Source of the DNA: JBAXQQ01 sp037131695
GTDB lineage: Bacteria > Armatimonadota > Hebobacteria > CAIYQO01
Reading direction: 5' to 3'
DNA length: 64,000 nt
NCBI GenBank assembly: GCA_964638715.1
Contig: CAZWZF010000002.1
Coordinates: 124,001-188,000 of the forward strand
The notes below the pieces were generated by a model, which worked only from the letters and a program-made list of their open reading frames with translations, was not told the DNA's origin and did not search any database. The position numbers and the translations under genes are program-made. Shown here one piece after another: positions 18,507 to 26,226 of the stretch; positions within the stretch are counted from its first letter, which is position 1; each line of letters begins with the position of its first letter.

Positions 18507-19860
18507 TGATACCTTTGCGTATGAAACTATACAGTTCATCAGTTTTGATGCGAATCTGATCCATGGTATCGCGGTCGCGTACAGTAACTGTATCGTCTTC
18601 CAATGTCTGGAAATCAACTGTTACACAATATGGTGTTCCTACTTCATCATGCCTGCTGTATGCTTTTCCAATATTTCCGGTATCTTCATATACCACACGC
18701 ATTTCACCAGTACTTTGCAATTGACGCTTAATAGCTTTAGCTTTTTCTACAATTTCAGGTGTATTGCGTTTTAACGGCACGATAGCTGCTTTAATTGGCG
18801 CTATGCTTGGTTTTAGACGCAAGACAGTACGCATCTCGCCATTTGGCTTTATTTCTTCGTCATAAGCCTCACAGAGCAATGCCAGCACACCGCGGTCAAC
18901 ACCAGCAGATGGTTCAATTACATAAGGAACTATTGGTTTATTTGTTTCCGGGTCAGGAATCGTTAATTTGGCAGTGCTGTGCTCATTTTTCATGACATTA
19001 GCGGTTAAACCAAGGTCAGCCTGGTTTTTACTATGTGAACCCAGATCGTAATCGGTACGGTTTGCAATACCTTCAATTTCTTCCCATCCGATGGGGTATT
19101 TATAAAAGATATCAACTGTCGCTTTTGAATAATGCGCCAATTCATCTGCAGGTACATGATAAAGTTTCAGGTTTTCGCGTCTGATACCAAGGGTCGTCCA
19201 CCAGTTTACGCGGTCTTCAATCCATTTTTCATGCCACTCTTCATCAGTACCGGGCTTAACAAAAAACTCGATTTCCATTTGTTCAAATTCGCGAACTCGA
19301 AAAATGAAGTTTCGCGGAGTAATTTCATTCCGGAACGATTTGCCAATTTGAGCGATACCAAAAGGCAAACGTCGATTGGTAGAGTCCACTACGTTTTTAA
19401 AGTTAACAAAGATTCCCTGTGCTGTTTCTGGTCGCAGGTATGCATAAGAATCATCATCAGCCACTGGGCCAACAGTAGTTTTAAACATCATATTAAAAGG
19501 TCGTGGTTCTGTTAAATCGCTGGAACCGCACTTTTCGCACTTGCCATTTTTAACATGGTCTGCGCGCCAGCGACTTTTGCAATTTTTGCAGTCAATCATC
19601 GGATCTACGAAAGTATCTTCATGACCTGAATATTTCCACACCAGTTTATTCATTAATAAAGATGCATCAATACCTTCCATGTCATCGCGTTCATATACGT
19701 TAGCACGCCACCAGGCAGCCTTAATATTATTTTTTAGCTCAACTCCCAACGGTCCGTAATCATAGGTTCCTTGTAGTCCACCATAGATGTCACTACCAGC
19801 GAATATAAAACCGCGTCGTTTACATAGCGATACAAGTTGTTCCATTGTTGTAGCAGGCAT
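18487..19860 (-). CDS. glyQS: Glycyl-tRNA synthetase (single-chain, dimeric type)
   Basis: A class II aminoacyl-tRNA synthetase of the alpha2 kind rather than the alpha2beta2 GlyQ/GlyS kind. Start chosen at MPATTMEQL with AGAGGA ahead; an upstream in-frame ATG at 19917 has no such site and lies in the promoter. Visible features are a CxxC...CxxC insertion (CKNCKSRW and CEKCGSSDL), motif 2 FRNEITPRN with the following VREFEQMEIEFF, motif 3 AGVDRGVLALL, and a C-terminal anticodon-binding domain. Length 457 fits the bacterial alpha2 type. The promoter is well formed upstream, with GNAT overlapping downstream. Confidence 0.96.
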   Translation of the reverse strand: MPATTMEQLVSLCKRRGFIFAGSDIYGGLQGTYDYGPLGVELKNNIKAAWWRANVYERDDMEGIDASLLMNKLVWKYSGHEDTFVDPMIDCKNCKSRWRADHVKNGKCEKCGSSDLTEPRPFNMMFKTTVGPVADDDSYAYLRPETAQGIFVNFKNVVDSTNRRLPFGIAQIGKSFRNEITPRNFIFRVREFEQMEIEFFVKPGTDEEWHEKWIEDRVNWWTTLGIRRENLKLYHVPADELAHYSKATVDIFYKYPIGWEEIEGIANRTDYDLGSHSKNQADLGLTANVMKNEHSTAKLTIPDPETNKPIVPYVIEPSAGVDRGVLALLCEAYDEEIKPNGEMRTVLRLKPSIAPIKAAIVPLKRNTPEIVEKAKAIKRQLQSTGEMRVVYEDTGNIGKAYSRHDEVGTPYCVTVDFQTLEDDTVTVRDRDTMDQIRIKTDELYSFIRKGISDTFNR

Positions 19861-19897
19861 AATTTTCCTCTTAATTTTGATATTGTTTTCTGAATAA

Positions 19898-19927
19898 ATT
19901 ATATCGCAGATATACATACCTTGTCAC
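19898..19927 (-). promoter_or_regulatory. glyQS promoter
   Basis: Read on the minus strand: -35 GTGACA (plus 19922-19927), an 18-base spacer, and a consensus -10 TATAAT (plus 19898-19903). The predicted leader is about 30 bases, with a Shine-Dalgarno before ATG 19860. Confidence 0.6.
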
Positions 19928-19981
19928 GAAAAAGCTGCAGGAATTGATGACTAATATATAAAATTAAGAGTATACCCTCTG

Positions 19982-20007
19982 TTTTGTCACAAAATTTCGT
20001 GACAAAA
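19982..20007. promoter_or_regulatory. 26-base palindrome overlapping the thrC -35 box
   Basis: TTTTGTCAC and GTGACAAAA arms flank an 8-base centre; 24 of 26 positions are symmetric. The right arm contains the thrC -35. A third copy of the half-site (TTGTCACGAAA) lies at 19921-19931, at the glyQS -35. This is a candidate operator for a dimeric regulator. Confidence 0.5.
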
Positions 20008-20027
20008 AGTGCAGAAATTTTTATAAT
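19999..20027 (+). promoter_or_regulatory. thrC promoter
   Basis: -35 GTGACA (19999-20004), a 17-base spacer, and a perfect -10 TATAAT (20022-20027). The predicted leader is about 25 bases, containing AAGGAG at 20042-20047 before ATG 20059. Confidence 0.7.
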
Positions 20028-20058
20028 GTATCAAGCGAATTAAGGAGCTTGAATTATT

Positions 20059-21132
20059 ATGAATTCTCCAAGTGCTGGTTGGCCAGGTCTTATTAAGAAA
20101 TACAGAGAGTTTCTTCCAGTATCTGATGCTACCCCAGTGGTAACTTTAATGGAAGGTAATACACCGCTGATTCCATTAGATAATTTCAGAAAACATATTG
20201 GCATCAAACAAAGAATATATGCAAAGTATGAAGGTTTGAATCCCACCGGTTCATTTAAAGACCGTGGTATGACTATGGCGATAAGCAAGGCTAAAGAAGC
20301 CGGATGCAAGGCTGTTGCCTGCGCATCAACCGGCAACACTTCTGCTGCAGCAGCTGCTTATTCTGCACGTGCCGGAATGGAATGTATTGTTCTTATTCCA
20401 AATGGCAATATTGCACTCGGAAAATTATCCCAGGCGATGATTCATGGCGCAAAAGTATTAGCAATTGATGGAAATTTCGATGATGCATTGCGTTTTGTTA
20501 TTGAAATAACTGAAAAATATCCGATAACATTGGTAAACTCAATTAATCCATTTCGTATTGAAGGTCAGAAAACTGCTTCTTTTGAAATTGTTGATGTATT
20601 AGGCGATGCACCGACATATCATGTGTTGCCAGTAGGCAATGCTGGTAATATTACTGCATACTGGAAAGGGTACAAAGAATATTTAGAAATCGGTAAGGCT
20701 ACCCATGCACCGCGAATGCTTGGTTTCCAGGCGGCAGGTTCTGCACCGATTGTATATAACCGTATAATCGAAGATCCGCATACCATTGCAACTGCAATTA
20801 AAATCGGCAATCCGGCAAGTTGGAAATCTGCTGTTGCTGCTCGTGATGAGTCCGGCGGCTTAATTGATATGGTTACAGATGAAGAAATATTAGCCGCATA
20901 CAAAACTCTTGCGCGTTTAGAAGGCGTTTTTGTTGAACCTGCATCAGCAGCATCAATTGCTGGTGTAATTAAATTAACAAATGCCGGATATTTCCCTGAT
21001 GAAGATGGGATAATCACTTGTACTGTCACCGGACATGGCTTAAAAGACCCGGATAATGCAATAAAACAGGCAGACCCGATTACCGTATTGCCCGCAGATA
21101 TGGGAGCGATAATGAAGGTGTTGGGATATTAA
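20059..21132 (+). CDS. thrC: Threonine synthase
   Basis: A PLP enzyme converting O-phosphohomoserine to threonine. The 357 residues are of the compact bacterial type. The PLP lysine is K67 in GSFKDRGM. The phosphate-binding loop VLPVGNAGNITAYW and the C-terminal CTVTGHGLKDP are characteristic of ThrC rather than of threonine dehydratase. It is a single-gene transcript between its promoter and a strong terminator, with no hom or thrB nearby. Confidence 0.96.
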   Translation: MNSPSAGWPGLIKKYREFLPVSDATPVVTLMEGNTPLIPLDNFRKHIGIKQRIYAKYEGLNPTGSFKDRGMTMAISKAKEAGCKAVACASTGNTSAAAAAYSARAGMECIVLIPNGNIALGKLSQAMIHGAKVLAIDGNFDDALRFVIEITEKYPITLVNSINPFRIEGQKTASFEIVDVLGDAPTYHVLPVGNAGNITAYWKGYKEYLEIGKATHAPRMLGFQAAGSAPIVYNRIIEDPHTIATAIKIGNPASWKSAVAARDESGGLIDMVTDEEILAAYKTLARLEGVFVEPASAASIAGVIKLTNAGYFPDEDGIITCTVTGHGLKDPDNAIKQADPITVLPADMGAIMKVLGY

Positions 21133-21144
21133 GCATTAAATATC

Positions 21145-21174
21145 AATGCCCCGGGTGAAATATCCCGGGGCATT
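21145..21174 (+). terminator. thrC terminator
   Basis: An 11-bp stem AATGCCCCGGG/CCCGGGGCATT with an 8-base loop, followed by a T-run. Canonical intrinsic terminator 12 bases after the thrC stop. Confidence 0.9.
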
Positions 21175-21186
21175 TTTAATAAAAAA

Positions 21187-21209
21187 ACCGTCTTTATAAT
21201 AAAGACGGT
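21187..21209 (-). terminator. tRNA-Phe terminator
   Basis: A 10-bp stem (plus ACCGTCTTTA/TAAAGACGGT) with a 3-base loop. Seven A's just before it on the plus strand become a U-tract for minus-strand transcription, so it ends the tRNA transcript 11 bases beyond its 3' end. Confidence 0.85.
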
Positions 21210-21220
21210 AATTTATAATA

Positions 21221-21296
<76 letters not shown>

Positions 21297-21309
21297 ATTT
21301 GACGAAAGA

Positions 21310-21338
21310 AGTATATAAATTTTTTGCAGTAAGGTCAA
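21310..21338 (-). promoter_or_regulatory. tRNA-Phe promoter
   Basis: On the minus strand: -35 TTGACC (plus 21333-21338), a 17-base spacer, and -10 TATACT (plus 21310-21315), placing the start about 7-8 bases before the mature 5' end. A TATAAT on the plus strand at 21340-21345 is a possible ligA -10, back to back with it. Confidence 0.7.
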
Positions 21339-21407
21339 GTATAATATTCACTAAATCTTAAATTTAAGGTAAAATTTAAAAGATGAACAATAAATGGAGC
21401 AAAAAAG

Positions 21408-23441
21408 ATGGATAATCAGTTATCATTTTTTGATAATAACGATATTAAATTAAAAATGTCTGTTCTTCGTGATGAGATAAATCGCCATATTCATCTATAT
21501 TATGTTGATGTTAATCCGCAGATATCTGATGCTGATTATGATAAATTATTTCGTGAACTAAAATCACTTGAAGAGAAATATCCTGAATATATAACCAGCG
21601 ATTCTCCAACGCAGCGTGTGGGTGCGGCACCTGCAACTGATTTTGCAAAAGTTATACATGGCAAACCAATGTTATCTTTGGATAATGCTTTCGGACCAGA
21701 TGAGTTTCGGGATTTCGACAGGCGCGTTAAAAAAGGTATTAATGTTGATGTGGATTCTACGGTTGAATACGTTTGCGAACTTAAAATAGATGGTTTATCG
21801 GTTTCATTAAATTATATTGATAGTATATTACAAAATGCAGCAACCCGCGGAGATGGTACAATTGGCGAAGATATTACCCAAAATGTACGAACCATTAATG
21901 CGGTTCCATTAAAATTGAAAGTTGATGTTCCTGGAAAATTAGAAGTTCGCGGTGAAATATATTTACCGCATGCAGAATTCATACGCATTAATGCTGAACG
22001 TGAAGAAGCTGATGAACAGTTATTTGCGAATCCGCGTAATGCTGCCGCTGGTTCAATTCGTCAATTAGATTCGCGGGTAACAGCAAGCAGAAAACTAAGT
22101 ATATTTTGCTATGCTGTTGGCGAGCAAGGCAGCCTGGCAATAAATAGCCATGTTGAATTATTAAAATTTCTTAAAAAAGCGGGTTTTCCTGTAAATGAAA
22201 ATTATATTATAGCGTATGGTGCAGATGATGTTATTAATTTTTGTGAAAAGTGGGATCATAAACGTCATGATTTACCTTATGATATAGACGGTGTGGTTAT
22301 CAAGGTAAACTCATATACTGACCAGGCAAGATTGGGAGCTGTATCACATCATCCACGTTGGGCTGTGGCATACAAATATGCGCCTGAACAGGCTATTACT
22401 ACAATTATTGACATAATCGTGCAGGTGGGGCGTACAGGGGCATTAACGCCTGTAGCAGTGATGGAACCGGTCTTGCTTTCTGGTTCAACAGTTAGTCGCG
22501 CAACTTTGCATAATGAAGATGAAATTCGCCGCAAGGATGTAAGAGTCGGTGATAAAGTAATTATACAAAAAGCTGGTGAAATTATTCCAGAAGTTGTAAA
22601 AGTTGTAACTGAAGAAAGAACTGGTGCGGAAATCGAATTTGTAATGCCAGTATTTTGTCCTATATGCAATGGTGAAGTTCAGAAAGTAGAAGGCGAAGCC
22701 GCCGCACGTTGTATTAATTATAATTGCTCGCAGCAGATGAAAGGAAGAATTGAACATTTCGTCAGTCGCAATGCAATGGATATATCCGGGGTAGGGGTAG
22801 AATTAATTGATTTGCTGGTTGACCAAGGATTATTAATTGATCCTGGTGATATATATTATTTAACTAAAGAGCAGCTATCTGCATTACCTCGCATGGGAGA
22901 AAAATCTGCTCAGAATGCAATTGCTGCGATAGAGAAAAGCAAAAATCCAGATTTATCCAGATTGATCTACGCTTTTGGCATTAGATACACCGGCGAAATG
23001 ACTGCAGATCTGTTGGCAAATCATTTCGGGAATATGCAGAATATCTTAACAGCTACTAAAGAAAAACTGGAGGAGGTTCCAGGAATTGGCGGACAGACGG
23101 CAAAAGCAGTAGCAGAATTCTTTGCGAAAGATATTTCACGAGTTATGATGAAGAAACTGCTTGATGCAGAAGTTAACCCGACTGAAAAAGTTGCTATAAC
23201 TGATGGTCCGTTAAAAGGCAAAACATTTGTATTTACCGGTGCCATATCTGTACCGCGCGAAGTTGCTGAAGCAAGAGTTAAAAATCAAGGCGGAAAAGCA
23301 TCGTCGAGTGTAAGTAAATTGACTGATTATGTTGTAGCTGGAGATAAAGCCGGATCAAAAGCTGAAAAAGCTCAAAAATTAGGCGTCACTATCCTCACCG
23401 AGGATGAATTTAATACAATGATGCAAGAATACGAAAAATAA
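21408..23441 (+). CDS. ligA: NAD-dependent DNA ligase
   Basis: LigA seals nicks using NAD+. The 677-residue length and domain order are standard. They run: domain Ia (HLYYVDVNPQISDADYD), the adenylation domain with nucleophile K126 in CELKIDG, the OB fold, a four-Cys zinc finger (CPICNGEV...CINYNC), helix-hairpin-helix motifs around 490-580, and a C-terminal BRCT domain from about residue 600. GGAG lies before the ATG. A DUF1844 gene follows after 14 bases. Confidence 0.98.
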   Translation: MDNQLSFFDNNDIKLKMSVLRDEINRHIHLYYVDVNPQISDADYDKLFRELKSLEEKYPEYITSDSPTQRVGAAPATDFAKVIHGKPMLSLDNAFGPDEFRDFDRRVKKGINVDVDSTVEYVCELKIDGLSVSLNYIDSILQNAATRGDGTIGEDITQNVRTINAVPLKLKVDVPGKLEVRGEIYLPHAEFIRINAEREEADEQLFANPRNAAAGSIRQLDSRVTASRKLSIFCYAVGEQGSLAINSHVELLKFLKKAGFPVNENYIIAYGADDVINFCEKWDHKRHDLPYDIDGVVIKVNSYTDQARLGAVSHHPRWAVAYKYAPEQAITTIIDIIVQVGRTGALTPVAVMEPVLLSGSTVSRATLHNEDEIRRKDVRVGDKVIIQKAGEIIPEVVKVVTEERTGAEIEFVMPVFCPICNGEVQKVEGEAAARCINYNCSQQMKGRIEHFVSRNAMDISGVGVELIDLLVDQGLLIDPGDIYYLTKEQLSALPRMGEKSAQNAIAAIEKSKNPDLSRLIYAFGIRYTGEMTADLLANHFGNMQNILTATKEKLEEVPGIGGQTAKAVAEFFAKDISRVMMKKLLDAEVNPTEKVAITDGPLKGKTFVFTGAISVPREVAEARVKNQGGKASSSVSKLTDYVVAGDKAGSKAEKAQKLGVTILTEDEFNTMMQEYEK

Positions 23442-23455
23442 ATTGGAGGTATAAG

Positions 23456-23779
23456 ATGTCAGAAGAACAGAAAGACCAGGTTAATGAAGAACAGGCAATG
23501 CCGGAAATTAAAGTTCTTGATTTAACTCACTATGTTATGATGCAATATGCAAGCATGGCTTGGGTAAATCTTGGTGTTCAAATTAACCGTGCTACTGGTG
23601 ATTTGAAAACCGATTTGTCAGAAGCCCGGTTGGCTATTGATGGATTCGGTGCTTTAGTGCGGATTTTAGAAGGCAAATTAGAGCCGCATGAAATGCGTGA
23701 TTTGCAGAATATGCTGACAACATTGCAAATGAATTATGCCCAGCGTGCTGCTGCCGCTAAAGAAGAGAAATCAGAATAA
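23456..23779 (+). CDS. DUF1844 family protein
   Basis: A 107-residue acidic soluble protein. The central block matches the DUF1844 pattern as I know it: VLDLTHYVMMQYASMAWVNLG, then LSEARLAIDGFGALVRILEGKL and a final helix with LTTLQMNY. Such proteins occur in Planctomycetes, Acidobacteria, Verrucomicrobia and relatives, and their role is unknown. A strong GGAGG precedes the start. The 14-base gap makes it the second gene of a ligA operon ended by a hairpin. Confidence 0.82.
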   Translation: MSEEQKDQVNEEQAMPEIKVLDLTHYVMMQYASMAWVNLGVQINRATGDLKTDLSEARLAIDGFGALVRILEGKLEPHEMRDLQNMLTTLQMNYAQRAAAAKEEKSE

Positions 23780-23791
23780 AAGAAAACTAAA

Positions 23792-23820
23792 TTATGGGCG
23801 GGATTATCTCCCGCCCATAA
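23792..23820. terminator. Bidirectional terminator
   Basis: A 12-bp stem TTATGGGCGGGA/TCCCGCCCATAA with a 5-base loop, between the DUF1844 gene and the convergent DUF4139 gene. Confidence 0.8.
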
Positions 23821-23828
23821 GTAGTCAT

Positions 23829-25484
23829 TTATCGAACGAAAACTTTATATTTATACTCAATCTCAAGCGTCTTGCCAGCCGGTACCGTTACTTCCCATAC
23901 AGTAGTCGATATTGTGTTTACGCCATTTTGTTTTGGTTTTTCATTTACAGCGGTTGGTTTTATTGAAGTAAAGGTTAAATCTCCATAAATATCTTTCTTT
24001 ATTATAATCTTCACATCTTCCTGTTTATAGCTGTTTATCGTTAATTTGCCTCGATTTATATTTATTATATATGAGTTGCCATTTATATTAATGTTATCTT
24101 TTGCTTCTAAAGTTTCTTCAGTGGATTTGGCTTTTATATCAACGGCCTTGGTAACATTAATATCTGTATATCCACTTGTAGAAGTGTAATACAACAGATT
24201 TTGACCAATGAATTTATCATCTTGTACAACTGTAACAGGTGCAGTAGTTAATACTTGCTTGTCATTATTTTTAAATCGAATAGCATGCCAGATATCTTCC
24301 GACTGCTGCGGGTTGTTGGGGTCATTCTGATTTCGCCACCCATAACTATTGTAATCGCGAGTATTAACGACATCCCATTTATAGACATCAGCATATTGAG
24401 TGGTAAACTCAAATAACGGCATATAAACCCGTTCGCCTTTTTTAATATTAATGTTTTTAAAGTTATAAAAATGCAAGTCTTTATCGTCATCAGGATTCGC
24501 TGTTACAGTTGGGTATGTCTGTGAACTATATGCGCTATTCATCATCACTTGCTGGGTCGCCGCATTTTGACGTCCGTATGGGTTATCTTCCGGTGTTTGC
24601 AGTTGTGAGATAAATTGTGAGATATCACCTTGCATTGCCATGGGGTCAATAACCTGAGAAAATTTAATATTTGGGTAACCAGCCACACATGACATATCGT
24701 CTGTTGCTATATCTTCAGCATCATTTATTAAAACTGCTTTTGCGCTTAATTTTGTCGTATTCTTATCTTTTAGTTCCAATCTGTAACTGGGTGCCCAGCT
24801 TAATCCCCGAGTAAGATATGCAATTCTTGCGTTTCCACCCTTGCCATTGGTTATAATTTTTAAGATGGCTCCTGTATCTTCATGGCTGAAAGTTGTCTTC
24901 AGTGTACCGGTTCCCGGTTTTTTCCTAAGTTGTGCTATTGAGCTTGCTGGTATCCCCATAACTCCATCTGCTGTATCAATAGTCAGCAAATTGCCAGCAT
25001 CTGCACTTCTGATGTTATTTTCAGATTGACTATTCCATCGATTATAATAACCGTAGTAAGAAGAATTAGATGGAATGTTGGGTGGAAGAGAATTATCATA
25101 TTTCCTGTTTTCTGCAATTGATATTAACTTACCTGATATCCAACCATCTGCTGTTTTGATGTCAATAGTTTCACCGACATTTGCCAGAAGCAGTTCATTA
25201 AGGGTTATTGCAGACAATTCGCGTTTTTTATCGCCGTCGGTTGCAGTAACTGAAATCAATTTGACATCTTGTGATGGGATAATCCAGAATGTGCCATGTA
25301 CCGGAGTCGGTACATCGTCAATCAAAGTTACTTTGTTATCGCCTACAGGAATAGTTACTTCACGAACAATACATCCGTAACCATTTTTAAATAAAGCAGC
25401 GCTAACTACTTTTGTTGGTACTGCTTGTTGTGCAAAAATAGTAATTGCACTCAAACATAGAATTGTGATAATTATTGTACGCAT
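23829..25484 (-). CDS. Exported DUF4139-domain protein
   Basis: A 551-residue protein with a signal peptide (about 1-19, cleaved near FAQQAV). The N-terminal beta-rich part begins with a 'V.....LFKNGYG.IVREVTIP.G' strand set. A DUF4139-like stretch follows: ARIAYLTRGLSWAPSYRLEL, then AVLINDAEDIATDDMSCVAG. The C-terminal region is a beta-sandwich ending in TVWEVTVPAGKTLEIEYKYKV, the usual end of DUF4139 proteins. The biochemical role of the family is not established. The promoter is well formed and a short leader hairpin (25497-25515, one mismatch) sits just ahead of the Shine-Dalgarno AAGGAG. Confidence 0.82.
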   Translation of the reverse strand: MRTIIITILCLSAITIFAQQAVPTKVVSAALFKNGYGCIVREVTIPVGDNKVTLIDDVPTPVHGTFWIIPSQDVKLISVTATDGDKKRELSAITLNELLLANVGETIDIKTADGWISGKLISIAENRKYDNSLPPNIPSNSSYYGYYNRWNSQSENNIRSADAGNLLTIDTADGVMGIPASSIAQLRKKPGTGTLKTTFSHEDTGAILKIITNGKGGNARIAYLTRGLSWAPSYRLELKDKNTTKLSAKAVLINDAEDIATDDMSCVAGYPNIKFSQVIDPMAMQGDISQFISQLQTPEDNPYGRQNAATQQVMMNSAYSSQTYPTVTANPDDDKDLHFYNFKNINIKKGERVYMPLFEFTTQYADVYKWDVVNTRDYNSYGWRNQNDPNNPQQSEDIWHAIRFKNNDKQVLTTAPVTVVQDDKFIGQNLLYYTSTSGYTDINVTKAVDIKAKSTEETLEAKDNININGNSYIININRGKLTINSYKQEDVKIIIKKDIYGDLTFTSIKPTAVNEKPKQNGVNTISTTVWEVTVPAGKTLEIEYKYKVFVR

Positions 25485-25528
25485 ATAAACTCCTTGTTTT
25501 CCGCAATACTGCGAAAGGAACGTTTTAT

Positions 25529-25557
25529 ATTATACGAATAAATTCTGTTTTTGTTAC
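25529..25557 (-). promoter_or_regulatory. Candidate promoter of the DUF4139 gene
   Basis: Minus strand: -35 GTAACA (plus 25552-25557), a 17-base spacer, and -10 TATAAT (plus 25529-25534). The leader is about 38 bases. Confidence 0.5.
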
Positions 25558-25627
25558 ATAATAATTTTTAGCAGTTGATGTTTAATGCGAATATTTGTAT
25601 TATTCAGTGTAAGGTAATGAGGTAAAA

Positions 25628-26176
25628 ATGAAAGAAAAGAAGAAAGTTCCTGTATGGGGATCTATAAAACAACAGTTAAATGAAAAATCAAAAGAAGATT
25701 TAATTGAATTAATCAAGAAAATTTTTGATTTTTCATCAGAAGCCCAAGCTATTTTACAGGCCAATATGGTGGAAAGCAATGATAATACCACTTTAGAGCT
25801 ATTTCGCGAAAATATAAAAAAGAATTTTATAACTAATCGCGGTTTCAGCAAAAATATGTTGCTTGATAGTAAAAGAATGGTTCAGGAATACAGCAAAACT
25901 ACTCGTAATACAATTGGCATTATTGATTTGCTGCTAACTTTTATTGAATGCGGCACTGAGTATACCGTTGTTAATGGTGATATCAATGAGCCATTTTATG
26001 ATAGTTTGGAAACAGCTTTTGAAGAAATGTCCAACATGATAAGAATTTGCGGAGTAGATACATATCGATTATTCAGCAGTCGAATTAAAGCTTTGGCTGA
26101 ACATGCTGATCAAATAGGGTGGGGATATGGCGATTTTTTAGTTGAAGAGATTGCTTTATTAAAGAAAGAGTTTTAA
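25628..26176 (+). CDS. DUF6155-like soluble protein, unknown function
   Basis: A 182-residue, helix-rich, charged protein without membrane segments. The opening (WGSIKQQLNEKSKEDLIELIKKIFDFS) resembles the start of DUF6155 proteins; that assignment is from memory of the pattern and is tentative. The rest is all-helical with a central DLLLTFIECGTEY. AATGAGGTA gives a Shine-Dalgarno. The gene is monocistronic, divergent from the DUF4139 gene, and ends in a hairpin. Confidence 0.65.
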   Translation: MKEKKKVPVWGSIKQQLNEKSKEDLIELIKKIFDFSSEAQAILQANMVESNDNTTLELFRENIKKNFITNRGFSKNMLLDSKRMVQEYSKTTRNTIGIIDLLLTFIECGTEYTVVNGDINEPFYDSLETAFEEMSNMIRICGVDTYRLFSSRIKALAEHADQIGWGYGDFLVEEIALLKKEF

Positions 26177-26184
26177 GCATGTAA

Positions 26185-26218
26185 TTCAAGTGGACAGCAA
26201 TATTGTTGTCCACTTGAA
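26185..26218. terminator. Bidirectional terminator
   Basis: Stem TTCAAGTGGACA/TGTCCACTTGAA, 12 bp around a 10-base centre that can pair further, 8 bases after the plus-strand stop and 8 bases beyond the convergent glycosidase stop. Confidence 0.75.
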
Positions 26219-26226
26219 AGTAATTT

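Noticed and set aside
19961..19990. Promoter facing left from the other arm of the thrC palindrome
   Set aside because: The left arm gives GTGACA on the minus strand, but no -10 with more than 3 of 6 matches lies at 16-18 bases.
25579..25626. 15-codon upstream frame before the DUF6155-like gene
   Set aside because: Starts at an ATG without Shine-Dalgarno and lacks repeated regulatory codons; no evidence for an attenuation leader.
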